Shown here one piece after another: positions 8,067 through 17,637 of a stretch of 64,000 nucleotides of DNA; the stretch's first letter is position 1; the number at the start of each line of letters is the position of its first letter. The position numbers and the translations under genes were made by a program. The DNA is from Wenyingzhuangia sp. 2_MG-2023 (GTDB taxonomy: Bacteria; Bacteroidota; Bacteroidia; Flavobacteriales; Flavobacteriaceae), in the NCBI RefSeq assembly GCF_030548295.1, contig NZ_JAUOSB010000001.1, forward strand, positions 248,001 through 312,000, given 5' to 3'. The notes under the pieces were generated by a model that saw only the letters and a list, made by a program, of their open reading frames with translations, was not told the origin of the DNA and searched no databases.

Positions 8067-11000
8067 CTGTTTCTTCTTCGTTTATAGAATATGTATCTAC
8101 TGCGTGAACAAAATCTTCGGACAATGAAGTGTCTTCTTCGTCTCTAATTAACTTTCGACCCTCTGCTAAACTACCAAAAATGTAATACAGCCCCGGAACA
8201 ATAACAACCCCAAAAATAGTTCCGAACAGCATCCCTCCTAATGAAGCAGCACCAATGGTAAGATTCCCTACAGCACCTGGTCCTGTAGCCACCAACAATG
8301 GTATCAACCCTGCTATAAAGGCAAATGAAGTCATTAAAATAGGTCTAAAACGAGCTTTTGCTCCTTCAATTGCAGCATTTAATACAGACATCCCTTCGTG
8401 ATGTTTCTGAATTGCAAACTCTACAATCAACACTGCATTTTTACCTAGCAATCCAACCAGCATAACGAGTCCTACTTGTGCATAAATATCGTTAGCAACA
8501 CCTGCAAATTTAATCAACATAAAAGCCCCAAAAATACCTGGAGGTAAAGAAAGAATTACAGCTAATGGCAAGATGAAACTTTCATACTGTGCAACCAATA
8601 CCAAGTACACAAAAACCAATACAATGATAAAAATATATACAGCTTCATTCCCTCTAGCTACTTCATCTTTTTGAAGTCCTGCCCAATCAATATCATACCC
8701 TTTAGGTAATTTTTCTTTAGCTACTTCTTGAATTACTTTAATAGCTTCTCCACTACTATATCCTTCTGCTGGAGAACATCTGATAGAAGCTGAATTGTAC
8801 ATATTATATCTGTTAACTTCGTAAATCCCTTGTGTTTTTTTCATTTTCATAAATGAAGAATAAGGAACCTCTTCGTCTCTGTCATTCTTTACATACAACT
8901 TCATAATATCTTCAGGAAGTGCTCTATATTTTGGATCTGCTTGGACGTAAACTTTAAAATAACGACCATATTTGATAAATCCTTGATCATAGGTACTACC
9001 CACCAAAATAGATAAGTTTTCCATTGCTTCACCTATAGACACACCTTTTTGCATTGCTGCTTGATTGTCTATCTCTAACTCATACTGAGGGTAATCTGTA
9101 CTATAAAAAGTAAACAAAGATGTAATCTCTTTTCTCTTTTCAAGCTCAGCCATGAACTCCTTAGTAGTTCTATCTAAACGTTTATAATCAATGGTGTTAT
9201 TTTTATCTAACAACTGCAAAGCAATACCTCCTGCAGCACCGTATCCTGGCACAGCTGGTGGATTAAAGAATTCTATTTTTGCTCCAGGAATATCCTTAGC
9301 TTTTTCTTCTAATTCTTCTATAATCTCTTTTACTGTATGCTCTCTTTCTCCCCAAGACTCTAAATTGATTAATAGTGTTCCTGAGTTGGAACCACGACCT
9401 TGAGTTAATATTTCGTAACCTGCTAATGCCGATACAGATTTAACTCCATCCACTTCCTTGGCAGCCTCTTGCAACTGACGGCTTATTGCATATGTTCTTT
9501 CTAAAGTAGACCCCGCAGGTGTTTGAAGTACAGAATAAATCATACCTTGATCTTCATCAGGTACAAATCCAGAAGGAAGGAGCTTTGAAATACCAACAAT
9601 ACTAACTGCAAAAATGATTAAAATTCCAAAAGTAACAGTTCTTCTATGTACAATTACTTTTAACAATTTAACATATCTATTGGTTAGTCCGTTAAACTGC
9701 TTATTGAATCTATCTAAGAATTTGTCAATAAAGTTTTTCTTCTTTTCAACCCCATGATTGTTTTTTAATAAAATCGCACACAATACAGGTGTTAAAGTAA
9801 GTGCAACAGTACCTGAAATTACAATTGAAGAAGCCATTGTAATGGAGAATTGACGGTAAAAAATACCAACAGGTCCAGACATAAATGCTACAGGAACAAA
9901 TACTGCAGTCATTAATAATGTAATTGCAATAATAGCTCCACTAATCTCACCTAACACTTTTCTAACAGCATTGTATGGTGTAATATGTGGCTCTTCTTCA
10001 AATTTAGCATGGACTGCTTCTACTACCACAATAGCATCATCGACCACAATACCAATGGCGAGCACCAAAGCAAACAGCGTAATTAAGTTGATGGTTAAGC
10101 CAAAGGCTAGCATTACAAAAAAGGCTCCAATTAAAGATACAGGTACCGCTAAAATTGGAATTAACGTGGATCGCCAATCCCCTAAGAATACGAAAACTAC
10201 AATTGCTACCAATATAAAGGCATCTCTTAGTGTATGAATCACTTCCTCTATAGAGGTATCTAAAAAGTTAGATACATTGTAACTAATTTCATAATCAACC
10301 CCTGGCGGAAAATCTTTTTTCAGTTCTTCTAATTTCTCTTTTAAACGATCAATTACCTCTGTAGCATTACTTCCGTATGCTTGGTTCAGCATAATTGCTG
10401 CAGAAGGGTATTCATCTTTGTTTGAATACACATCATAAAACTCACTTCCCAATTCTACATCCGCAACATCTCCTAAATGAAGTACTTCTCCATTAGGCTT
10501 AGCTTTTAGAATAATGTCTTTATACTCTTGAGCCTCATTAAATCGTCCTTTATAGGTTAACACATATTCAATAGATTCCGACACTTTACTATCGGCTCTA
10601 CCCAACCTACCTGGTGAACCAATAATACTTTGCTGATCAATAGCCTCCATTATCTCTTTTGTAGATATATTGTAAGCCCTCATTCGGTCTGGTTTTAACC
10701 AAACACGCATTGCGTACTGTCTTGTACCAATAATTTTTGCTTGCCCTACTCCACTTACCCTCTGCAACTCTGGCATTACATTTACGTATGCGTAATTAAA
10801 GATATATTCCATATCCACATTGGCTGTATCTTTACCATAGAGGTTTACATACATTAACATGTTAGGCATTAATTGTTTTACAATCAACCCTTCTAATTGC
10901 ACCAGCTCTGGCAACCTACTCTTCATCTGAAGCACACGGTTGTTAACATTTACAAGTGCTTGATTGGGATCCGTTCCTTTATTAAATACAACTGTAATGT

Positions 11001-11265
11001 TTGCCTCTCCTGAACTTGCCGCAGTAGAAAACATATACTTCATTCCTGGAACCCCGTTAATGGCTTGTTCTAATGGAATAAGAACAGATTTTGTTAACAC
11101 TGTAGAACTTGCTCCTGGATATGCTAAATACACAACAATCATTGGCGGAGCAATGTCTGGGAACTGCGATTTAGGTAGCGTTTTTATGGCCAATGTTCCC
11201 ATAAACACGATGAGTAATGAAATTACTATCGCTAGGGCTGGCCTATGAATAAATTTTTGAAACAT
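8050..11265 (-). CDS. RND multidrug efflux pump, inner-membrane permease (AcrB/HAE1 family)
   Basis: A proton-driven drug exporter of 1071 residues, full length. It starts MFQKFIHRPALAIVISLLIV, as AcrB-type pumps do, and has the two repeats of TM plus large periplasmic porter loops. The proton-relay aspartates are D409-D410 in GIVVDDAIVVVEA of TM4, and FGLTINLITLFALVLAIG precedes them. The C-terminal half contains the second set, with GLLGKNAVLIVEFA. The family exports hydrophobic drugs, dyes, bile salts or lipids; its substrate here cannot be read. The gene sits between adaptor (32 bp upstream) and outer-membrane factor (overlapping), a complete tripartite operon. Confidence 0.96.
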   Translation of the reverse strand: MFQKFIHRPALAIVISLLIVFMGTLAIKTLPKSQFPDIAPPMIVVYLAYPGASSTVLTKSVLIPLEQAINGVPGMKYMFSTAASSGEANITVVFNKGTDPNQALVNVNNRVLQMKSRLPELVQLEGLIVKQLMPNMLMYVNLYGKDTANVDMEYIFNYAYVNVMPELQRVSGVGQAKIIGTRQYAMRVWLKPDRMRAYNISTKEIMEAIDQQSIIGSPGRLGRADSKVSESIEYVLTYKGRFNEAQEYKDIILKAKPNGEVLHLGDVADVELGSEFYDVYSNKDEYPSAAIMLNQAYGSNATEVIDRLKEKLEELKKDFPPGVDYEISYNVSNFLDTSIEEVIHTLRDAFILVAIVVFVFLGDWRSTLIPILAVPVSLIGAFFVMLAFGLTINLITLFALVLAIGIVVDDAIVVVEAVHAKFEEEPHITPYNAVRKVLGEISGAIIAITLLMTAVFVPVAFMSGPVGIFYRQFSITMASSIVISGTVALTLTPVLCAILLKNNHGVEKKKNFIDKFLDRFNKQFNGLTNRYVKLLKVIVHRRTVTFGILIIFAVSIVGISKLLPSGFVPDEDQGMIYSVLQTPAGSTLERTYAISRQLQEAAKEVDGVKSVSALAGYEILTQGRGSNSGTLLINLESWGEREHTVKEIIEELEEKAKDIPGAKIEFFNPPAVPGYGAAGGIALQLLDKNNTIDYKRLDRTTKEFMAELEKRKEITSLFTFYSTDYPQYELEIDNQAAMQKGVSIGEAMENLSILVGSTYDQGFIKYGRYFKVYVQADPKYRALPEDIMKLYVKNDRDEEVPYSSFMKMKKTQGIYEVNRYNMYNSASIRCSPAEGYSSGEAIKVIQEVAKEKLPKGYDIDWAGLQKDEVARGNEAVYIFIIVLVFVYLVLVAQYESFILPLAVILSLPPGIFGAFMLIKFAGVANDIYAQVGLVMLVGLLGKNAVLIVEFAIQKHHEGMSVLNAAIEGAKARFRPILMTSFAFIAGLIPLLVATGPGAVGNLTIGAASLGGMLFGTIFGVVIVPGLYYIFGSLAEGRKLIRDEEDTSLSEDFVHAVDTYSINEEETDEKDQ

Positions 11266-11297
11266 ATTGTTTTATTTTTTTGTTCTTAGAATTACCA

Positions 11298-12380
11298 TTA
11301 TTCAGCATGTAAGTCTAAATGAGCAATTACTTGTTTAGGATCTTTCAACTCATAATGGATTTCTTGATTTTCTTTTACTTTTCTAATTCCTTCTAAAAGA
11401 ATCTTATCACTTTGTTTTAAACCGCCTGTGATTACAAATAAATTTTTTAATTCTGTACCGCTTATTGTTACCATTCTAGATTCAAGAACATTTTCATCAT
11501 TTACTACATAAACATATTTTTTATCTAAAATTTCATACGTTGCTTTTTGAGGAATAAACAAAACATCAGACAAAGGGACATCCATTTGAATATTTCCTGT
11601 TTCACCATGTCTTAATAATTGATTAGGGTTAGGAAAAGTTGCTCTAAAAGGAATATTACCTGTTTCATTATCAAAATCAGCAATAATAGCTTTTACAAAT
11701 CCTTCATGATTAAATAATTTTGTATTCGCCATTTCTAACTCAACTTTTAATGGGTTATCTTCATCTATTTTACTTTCTAAATTAAGATACTCAGACTCTG
11801 GAACATTGTAGTACACCCACATTTGACTATTATCTGACAAGCTTGTTAACAAATCTCCATCATCAATAAGACTACCTAATCTTACATGAAAACGATCTAT
11901 ATATCCATCAAAAGGTGCTTTTATTTGTGTAAACTGTAAATGAACCTTTTTTAAAGACAACTCAGCATTTGCCTTAGCCAACTTAGCTTTAGCCATAGCC
12001 AATTCGTTTGGAGAAACCACATTCTGATCTGCTAACTGCTTGGTGTTTTTGTATTCTATTTCAGCAAAACTAACCTCAGCTTCTGCTTTTTGCATTTCAG
12101 CTTCGTATAGCTTAGGCATAATTTGAAATAACAATTGTCCTTTTTTCACAAATTGTCCTTCATCTACATAAATTTTTTCTAAGTAACCTCTTTCTTGGGC
12201 TCTTAATTCAATGTGTTGTATTGAGTGTATTTGACAAACATATTTTTTCTTGATAATTGTATCCATCCTTATTGGATTGGTAACAAGATAAATATCCTCT
12301 TTTTCTTTTTCATGTTCTTTTTTGCAGCTTGTAAAGCATGACAAGACACAAAAACTTACGAGCGTAAGAATTCTCTTCAT
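11298..12380 (-). CDS. RND efflux periplasmic adaptor lipoprotein (membrane fusion protein)
   Basis: The adaptor that joins the RND pump and outer-membrane duct. I start it at the ATG at 12380 (MKRILTLVSFCVLSCFTSC), because this gives a proper lipoprotein signal with C15 or C19; the frame is open for 28 more upstream codons that do not look like a signal. About 360 residues: a biotinyl-lipoyl-like half-motif around YVDEGQFVKKGQLLFQI, a helical hairpin of alternating KAEAE repeats, the return lipoyl motif KAPFDGYIDRFHVRLGSLID, then beta-barrel and membrane-proximal domains. It is the first gene of the efflux operon. I saw no linked TetR or AraC regulator. Confidence 0.94.
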   Translation of the reverse strand: MKRILTLVSFCVLSCFTSCKKEHEKEKEDIYLVTNPIRMDTIIKKKYVCQIHSIQHIELRAQERGYLEKIYVDEGQFVKKGQLLFQIMPKLYEAEMQKAEAEVSFAEIEYKNTKQLADQNVVSPNELAMAKAKLAKANAELSLKKVHLQFTQIKAPFDGYIDRFHVRLGSLIDDGDLLTSLSDNSQMWVYYNVPESEYLNLESKIDEDNPLKVELEMANTKLFNHEGFVKAIIADFDNETGNIPFRATFPNPNQLLRHGETGNIQMDVPLSDVLFIPQKATYEILDKKYVYVVNDENVLESRMVTISGTELKNLFVITGGLKQSDKILLEGIRKVKENQEIHYELKDPKQVIAHLDLHAE

Positions 12381-12506
12381 AATAATGTTGTTTTTATTAA
12401 TGTAATTTTGGTTGTTCTTTATAAACAGAAGTGCATAACAATACACATAAACGCACGATGACAAATAGACATAGAGCGATAAACAGTTAAGAATAACTGC
12501 AAAAAA

Positions 12507-12530
12507 AATTAAGCAGGTGATTGCTTAATT
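12507..12530 (-). terminator. Terminator after the small acidic secreted protein gene
   Basis: AATTAAGCA (12507-12515) and TGCTTAATT (12522-12530) form a hairpin. On the minus strand it is followed by a run of eight T's, so it separates the small gene from the efflux operon. Confidence 0.7.
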
Positions 12531-12545
12531 AATAAGTAAGGATGA

Positions 12546-12974
12546 TCAAATTCTGATAACTCTGAAAAGGATGTATCTTTTTAACGATACGTAAGAAGTA
12601 TTCTTGTAAATAGAGATTAAGGAAAAACTTGAGTGTAAATCTCTCTGAAATAGAGATGAACTAACAACCGTTTGAAAACTGGCTATTTGTGTTTTTTTCT
12701 TAGAAGGTGACTCTGATTCTGATTCAATTTCTTCGTCTTCTTCTTGACCTTCAATTTCAACCTCAAATTTTTCATCTTTATTTGATGAATGAAGTGGTTT
12801 TGCAATAAATTCTTGAAAATTACTTTCTAAAGAATCTATCTCATCAGCACTTAGCAAATGAAGATTTTCTACAATACAACTATCATCTACCTCATCAGAA
12901 AAAGCATAGCTATGCCCGTATCCATTTAGGAAGACAAAAAATAGTACTAAAAATTTTGTGTAAAAATTCTTCAT
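12546..12974 (-). CDS. Small acidic secreted protein, unknown
   Basis: A 142-residue protein with a signal peptide (about residues 1-24, MKNFYTKFLVLFFVFLNGYG). It has a very acidic middle (VEIEGQEEDEEIESESESPSKKK, about residues 67-90) and a hydrophobic, basic C-terminus ending LKRYILFRVIRI. I do not recognise a family. It sits just upstream of the RND operon and in the same direction, but its own terminator lies between them. The low-complexity acidic segment suggests a disordered or cation-binding region. It could also be an anchoring peptide; no function is claimed. Confidence 0.6.
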   Translation of the reverse strand: MKNFYTKFLVLFFVFLNGYGHSYAFSDEVDDSCIVENLHLLSADEIDSLESNFQEFIAKPLHSSNKDEKFEVEIEGQEEDEEIESESESPSKKKTQIASFQTVVSSSLFQRDLHSSFSLISIYKNTSYVSLKRYILFRVIRI

Positions 12975-13279
12975 TATGAAGGCGAAATTACATAAAGTCT
13001 TTTAGTAACGCAAATATTGTATTGTAAAAAAACACAAATTACAAAGAGCTAAAGAAATCACCACTAACATTACAATATATCTAAAAACCAGCCTCATAAA
13101 ACTTCATTTTTTATAAAAGACTTCATTTTAAAACATCGTTTGTTATAAATTAACATGAAACAAACATTAACTTTTTGATTATATAATACAATTAACTTCT
13201 TAAAATTCGCCTTTATTAAGTTGAAATATTATATTTGCACACTTACATAAAAAATAGTAGAGAAAATACACATAAAAAA
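12975..13279. other. Intergenic region, 305 bp, divergent promoters
   Basis: This AT-rich gap between the small acidic protein and secDF holds the secDF promoter near its right end. It also holds a short direct repeat ACTTCATTTT (around 13099 and 13121). I see no RNA gene or open reading frame of note. Confidence 0.5.
13230..13237 (+). promoter_or_regulatory. Bacteroidota -7 box for secDF
   Basis: TATATTTG matches TAnnTTTG, 43 bp before the ATG at 13280. Because it lies at the very start of the longer open frame (13235), it argues that the ATG at 13280 is the real start. Confidence 0.6.
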
Positions 13280-16240
13280 ATGCAAAACAAGGGACTTATC
13301 AGATTATTTGCTATCCTTTTTGGATTGGTTAGTTTGTACTCTTTATCTTTTACTTTTTTCGCGAACAAAGTAGAAAAAGAGGCTAAAACTTACGCTAAGG
13401 CAAATGCAGAAGAAAACAATGGTAGAGAGATTGCTAGATTAGAGAAAGCTTATTTAGATTCTGTTGCAAATGTACCAGGAGTATTAGGGTTTGGAAGTTT
13501 TACTTACAACGACATTAGAGACAAGGAAATCAACTTAGGTTTAGATTTAAAAGGAGGTATCAATGCAACCTTACAGGTATCTGTAAAAGATATTTTGATT
13601 GGATTGTCTAACGACTCTAAAAATCCAATTTTCTCACAAGCGTTACAAGCAGCTTCAGATGCTCAAAGAAATTCATCAGAAAGTTATTTTGATTTATTTT
13701 ACAAAGAGTTTGAAAAAATTGCTGGTGAAACTAAATTGAGTGATCCATCTATTTTTGGAACTAAAAACTTAAGAGAAAAAATTAAATTCGACACTCCAAA
13801 CAGCGAAGTAAAAACCATTTTAGCTAGTGAAATAGATGCTTCTATATCAACTGCTTTTCAAGTATTACGTTCTCGTATTGATAAATTTGGGGTAACACAA
13901 CCAAACATTCAAAGAATTGGAACTTCTGGAAGAATCTTAATTGAATTACCTGGAGCTAAAGACGTAGAGCGTGTAAAAAAATTATTACAATCTACAGCAG
14001 AATTACAATTTTGGGAAGTATACACAGGACAGGAATTGATTCAATTCTTAGTAGCTGCCAACCAAAAAGTTGCTGAAACTATTGACGTTGAAGAAACAAA
14101 AACTACAGAAAGTAAATCTGACGAAGACAATTCTATTGAAGACTTATTAGGAGATGTTGAAGAAAATGATTCTATTCAGAGTACTTCTAAAATGGTAAGT
14201 TTATTTAGTTACTTACAACCAACAGGTCAACCTTCATCTGTAATTGGTTATGCTGCTGTAAAAGATACTGCAAAAGTAAACGAGTACTTAAGCAGAAAAG
14301 ATGTGAAAGCATTGTTGACAGGAGAATACAAATACACAAAGTTCTTATGGGATGCCAAGTCTAGTGACGACTACTTACCTTTATACGCTATAAAATCTAA
14401 CAGAAACAACGAAGCTCCAATTGAAGGAGATGTTATTTCTGATGCAAGTCAACAATTTGACCAATTAGGAGCAAATCCTGAAGTAAGCATGACCATGAAC
14501 GGAAACGGAACTAAGTTATGGGCAAAAATGACTGCAGAAAATGTAGGTAAATTTGTTGCTGTAGTTTTAGATGATTATGTATACACTGCACCTAGAGTAA
14601 ATGATGCGATTACAGGAGGAAGAACTTCTATCTCAGGAAACTTTACCGTAGAAGAGGCTACCGATTTAGCAAACGTATTAAAAGCAGGTAAATTACCAGC
14701 TGCTGCTCATATTATTCAATCAGAAGTAGTTGGACCATCATTAGGACAAGAAGCAATCAATGCTTCTATGATTTCATTTGCCATCGCAATTTTATTGGTA
14801 TTGGTTTGGATGATCTTATACTACGGAAAAGCAGGATGGTATGCTAACGTTGCATTGTTGGTAAACATCTTATTTATTTTTGGAATTTTAACATCTTATG
14901 GAGCGGTATTAACGCTTCCTGGTATTGCTGGTATCATTTTAACGATTGGTATGTCTGTAGATGCCAACGTAATTATATTTGAAAGAATTAAAGAAAACTT
15001 AAGGTCAGGACAAAATTTTGTCACTGCCATAGATAATGGATTTAGTGTAAAAGGAGCTTTGTCTTCTATTATTGATGCCAACATTACCACTTTATTAACA
15101 GGTGGAATTTTATATGTATTTGGAACAGGACCTATTCAAGGTTTTGCCTTTACTTTAATTGTAGGTATTTTAACTTCATTGTTTACTGCAATTTTTATCA
15201 CTAGAATGTTGTTAGACGGTGCTACTTCTAAAGGAAAATCTTTAGCTTTTAACACTCCAACTACTAAAAACTGGTTTACAAACATCAACATAGAGTTCTT
15301 ACAAAAACGTAAAATAGCTTACATCGTTTCTGGTACTATTATCATTTTAGGAATTGGATCGTTATTTACAAACGGATTGAACTATGGAGTGGACTTTGTA
15401 GGAGGTAGAACGTATACTGTTCGTTTTGACAAAGATGTAAAAGCTTCGGATGTGTCTGCTACATTGAAAGATGTTTTTGGATCTGCTCCAGAAGTAAAAA
15501 CATACGGAAGCAACAATCAATTAAAAATAACAACAAAATACTTAATTGAAGAAGAAGGTCCCGTTACTGACACCAAAGTTCAAAAAGCATTGTTTGATGG
15601 TTTGGTATCTTACTTACCAGCAGGAACTACTATAGAAGATTTTAGAGGTGGTTTTGATGGACAAACTGTAGGAATATTATCTTATGCAAAAGTAGAACCA
15701 ACCATTGCTGATGACATTAAACAATCTGCAGGATGGGCTATTATTGGATCTTTGATTGGAGTGTTCTTGTACATTTTATTAAGATTTAAAAAGATAGAAT
15801 TCTCATTAGGAGCTGTAGCTGCAGTTTTCCATGATGTATTGGTTGTATTGGCTGTATTCTCTATCACTTATAAACTAATGCCTTTTGATATGGAAATTGG
15901 TCAATCTTTTATTGCTGCTATCTTAACAGTAGTTGGATACTCATTAAACGATACGGTGGTTATATTTGATAGAATTCGTGAATTTTCTACTGAACACACA
16001 AAATGGTCATTCTTAGATACTGTGAACAAAGGATTAAGTTCTACACTAGGACGTACTGTAAACACTTCTATCACAACATTGGTTGTACTGTTAGCAATCT
16101 TCATTTTTGGTGGAGATAGCATCAAAGGATTTATGTTTGCTTTGATTATTGGAGTTATTGTAGGTACTTACTCTTCATTATTTATTGCATCACCAATTAT
16201 GTATGACTTTAAACAAAAGAAAGCAAAATCTAAAGAATAG
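13280..16240 (+). CDS. secDF: Protein translocase subunit SecDF (fused)
   Basis: A single chain of 986 residues joining SecD and SecF, the normal Bacteroidota form. It uses the proton motive force to pull secreted proteins out of the SecYEG channel on the periplasmic side. The start MQNKGLIRLFAILFG gives the expected first membrane helix. The SecD part shows the GLDLKGG motif (87-93), the long P1 domain with an acidic insertion (about 275-295, TTESKSDEDNSIEDLLGD), and the TM4-6 block GIAGIILTIGMSVDANVIIFERIKE. The SecF part starts near residue 670 with NYGVDFVGGRTYTV and repeats the TM block (VVGYSLNDTVVIFDRIRE). It is followed by a strong terminator. Confidence 0.97.
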   Translation: MQNKGLIRLFAILFGLVSLYSLSFTFFANKVEKEAKTYAKANAEENNGREIARLEKAYLDSVANVPGVLGFGSFTYNDIRDKEINLGLDLKGGINATLQVSVKDILIGLSNDSKNPIFSQALQAASDAQRNSSESYFDLFYKEFEKIAGETKLSDPSIFGTKNLREKIKFDTPNSEVKTILASEIDASISTAFQVLRSRIDKFGVTQPNIQRIGTSGRILIELPGAKDVERVKKLLQSTAELQFWEVYTGQELIQFLVAANQKVAETIDVEETKTTESKSDEDNSIEDLLGDVEENDSIQSTSKMVSLFSYLQPTGQPSSVIGYAAVKDTAKVNEYLSRKDVKALLTGEYKYTKFLWDAKSSDDYLPLYAIKSNRNNEAPIEGDVISDASQQFDQLGANPEVSMTMNGNGTKLWAKMTAENVGKFVAVVLDDYVYTAPRVNDAITGGRTSISGNFTVEEATDLANVLKAGKLPAAAHIIQSEVVGPSLGQEAINASMISFAIAILLVLVWMILYYGKAGWYANVALLVNILFIFGILTSYGAVLTLPGIAGIILTIGMSVDANVIIFERIKENLRSGQNFVTAIDNGFSVKGALSSIIDANITTLLTGGILYVFGTGPIQGFAFTLIVGILTSLFTAIFITRMLLDGATSKGKSLAFNTPTTKNWFTNINIEFLQKRKIAYIVSGTIIILGIGSLFTNGLNYGVDFVGGRTYTVRFDKDVKASDVSATLKDVFGSAPEVKTYGSNNQLKITTKYLIEEEGPVTDTKVQKALFDGLVSYLPAGTTIEDFRGGFDGQTVGILSYAKVEPTIADDIKQSAGWAIIGSLIGVFLYILLRFKKIEFSLGAVAAVFHDVLVVLAVFSITYKLMPFDMEIGQSFIAAILTVVGYSLNDTVVIFDRIREFSTEHTKWSFLDTVNKGLSSTLGRTVNTSITTLVVLLAIFIFGGDSIKGFMFALIIGVIVGTYSSLFIASPIMYDFKQKKAKSKE

Positions 16241-16260
16241 TTTTACTTTTTATACACACA

Positions 16261-16292
16261 AAAACCGTTTCATATTTTTGAAACGGTTTTTT
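16261..16292 (+). terminator. Terminator after secDF
   Basis: AAAACCGTTTCA (16261-16272) pairs with TGAAACGGTTTT (16279-16290) around a 6-base loop and ends in TTTTTT, 21 bp after the secDF stop. Confidence 0.85.
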
Positions 16293-16307
16293 GCATTTTA
16301 ATCATTT

Positions 16308-16844
16308 ATGGACATCAAACTTCACGACAAAAACTTTGAACCTTTTCTTTCTAAAGAGATTATTTCCAAAGCAATTGACACCATCAGCAACGCTATTTCT
16401 AAAGATTATCAAAATAATACTCCATTGTTTTTAGGAGTTTTAAACGGCTCTTTTATGTTTTGTGCTGACTTGTTAAAAGCCTACAATCATTCTTGTGAAA
16501 TTAGTTTTATCAAACTAGCTTCTTACCAACAAACTGAATCTACTGGAACTGTAAACGAATTGATAGGACTGAATGAAGATCTAACCAATAGAACCGTTAT
16601 TATTATTGAAGATATTGTAGATACTGGAAATACTTTAGAAAAAATTATTGCACTATTAGACAAACAGCCTATTAAGGAATACAAAGTTGCTAGTTTGTTT
16701 TTAAAACCCTCTGTATACAACAAAACCATTCCTATTGATTATGTAGGATTAGAGATTCCGAATCACTTTATAGTGGGTTACGGTTTGGATTATGATGGTT
16801 TGGGAAGAAATTTACCAGAAGTATACAAATTGAAATCTTCTTAA
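16308..16844 (+). CDS. hpt: Hypoxanthine phosphoribosyltransferase
   Basis: A purine salvage enzyme that makes IMP (and usually GMP) from the free base and PRPP. It has 178 residues, the usual size. The PRPP-binding motif is VIIIEDIVDTGNTL (97-110), where E101 and D102 are the catalytic pair. The pyrophosphate loop LNGSFMF is at 45-51 and the purine-binding end DYVGLEIPNHFIVGYGLDYDG is present. The ATG at 16308 lies just after the secDF terminator, so it has its own promoter. It is followed by adk, another nucleotide-metabolism gene, with a separate promoter. Confidence 0.94.
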   Translation: MDIKLHDKNFEPFLSKEIISKAIDTISNAISKDYQNNTPLFLGVLNGSFMFCADLLKAYNHSCEISFIKLASYQQTESTGTVNELIGLNEDLTNRTVIIIEDIVDTGNTLEKIIALLDKQPIKEYKVASLFLKPSVYNKTIPIDYVGLEIPNHFIVGYGLDYDGLGRNLPEVYKLKSS

Positions 16845-16880
16845 TACAATAATTTCTTTTAAAAATTCAACTGTTATCCG

Positions 16881-16888
16881 TACATTTG
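16881..16888 (+). promoter_or_regulatory. Bacteroidota -7 box for adk
   Basis: TACATTTG matches TAnnTTTG, 57 bp before the adk ATG. No convincing -33 element is seen. Confidence 0.5.
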
Positions 16889-16944
16889 CACTCTGTTATT
16901 AAATAATTTTATTTCCTAACTTACAGGATATTAAATATAAATAG

Positions 16945-17517
16945 ATGAAAAACATAGTTTTATTTGGCCCTCCAGGAGCAGGGAAAGGAACACAAGCAGA
17001 CGTTTTAAAAGACAAATACAATTTGGTGCATATTTCTACAGGGGACGTATTTCGTTACAATATGAAAAACGATACTGAGCTAGGAGTTTTAGCAAAGTCA
17101 TATATTGAAAAAGGTCAATTAGTTCCTGATCAAGTAACTATCAACATGTTGCAAGCCGAAGTTGAAAAAAATTCTCAAGCCAATGGGTTTATTTTTGATG
17201 GTTTTCCAAGAACAGAATCTCAAGCAGAAGCATTGGATGCTTTTTTAGCCAAAAAAGAGAGTCAAATTAATGGAATGATTGCTTTAGAAGTGAACGAAGA
17301 TGAATTGAAAAGTCGTTTGACAGAAAGAGCAAAAACAAGTGGTCGTGCAGACGATGCAGATCCTGCTGTAATTCAAAAAAGAATTGATACTTACAATGCA
17401 GAAACTGCTCCCGTAAAGGATTATTACGAAAAACAAAACAAATATTACGGAGTTAACGGTGTAGGTTCTATTGAAGGGATCACAGCGTTGATCTCAGACG
17501 TAATCGATTCATTATAA
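16945..17517 (+). CDS. adk: Adenylate kinase
   Basis: It interconverts ATP, AMP and ADP in the cytosol. It has 190 residues. The P-loop GPPGAGKGT is at 7-15, the AMP-binding HISTGDVFR follows, and FIFDGFPRTESQA carries the conserved arginine. The LID is the short type without a zinc-cysteine insert; RLTERAKTSGRADD carries its arginines. Length and motifs are complete. It sits between hpt and obg, each separated by a gap, so it is probably its own unit. Confidence 0.96.
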   Translation: MKNIVLFGPPGAGKGTQADVLKDKYNLVHISTGDVFRYNMKNDTELGVLAKSYIEKGQLVPDQVTINMLQAEVEKNSQANGFIFDGFPRTESQAEALDAFLAKKESQINGMIALEVNEDELKSRLTERAKTSGRADDADPAVIQKRIDTYNAETAPVKDYYEKQNKYYGVNGVGSIEGITALISDVIDSL

Positions 17518-17520
17518 AAA

Positions 17521-17637
17521 TAGTGGCCTAAGGCTATTTACAATTGGCTATTGGTATTTTTATAATACTAATAGCTTTTTTATTTTTGAATTATACACCG
17601 CGAATGGCACTAAGCCAATAGCTAAATAGCTAAAAAC
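17521..17637. repeat. Degenerate GCTATTGG-type intergenic repeats between adk and obg
   Basis: This gap is made of related 5-8 base words: GGCTATTT, TTGGCTATTGG (about 17544-17554), AATAGC, then the inverted form AAGCCAATAGCT (17612-17623) and AATAGCT. The forward and inverted blocks could fold on each other. It looks like the short degenerate repeats seen between genes in some flavobacterial genomes; this is inference from composition. Confidence 0.5.

Noticed and set aside
13235-13279. Longer start of secDF at 13235
   Set aside because: The -7 box at 13230-13237 overlaps it, and the residues before MQNKGLIRLF are not like SecD.
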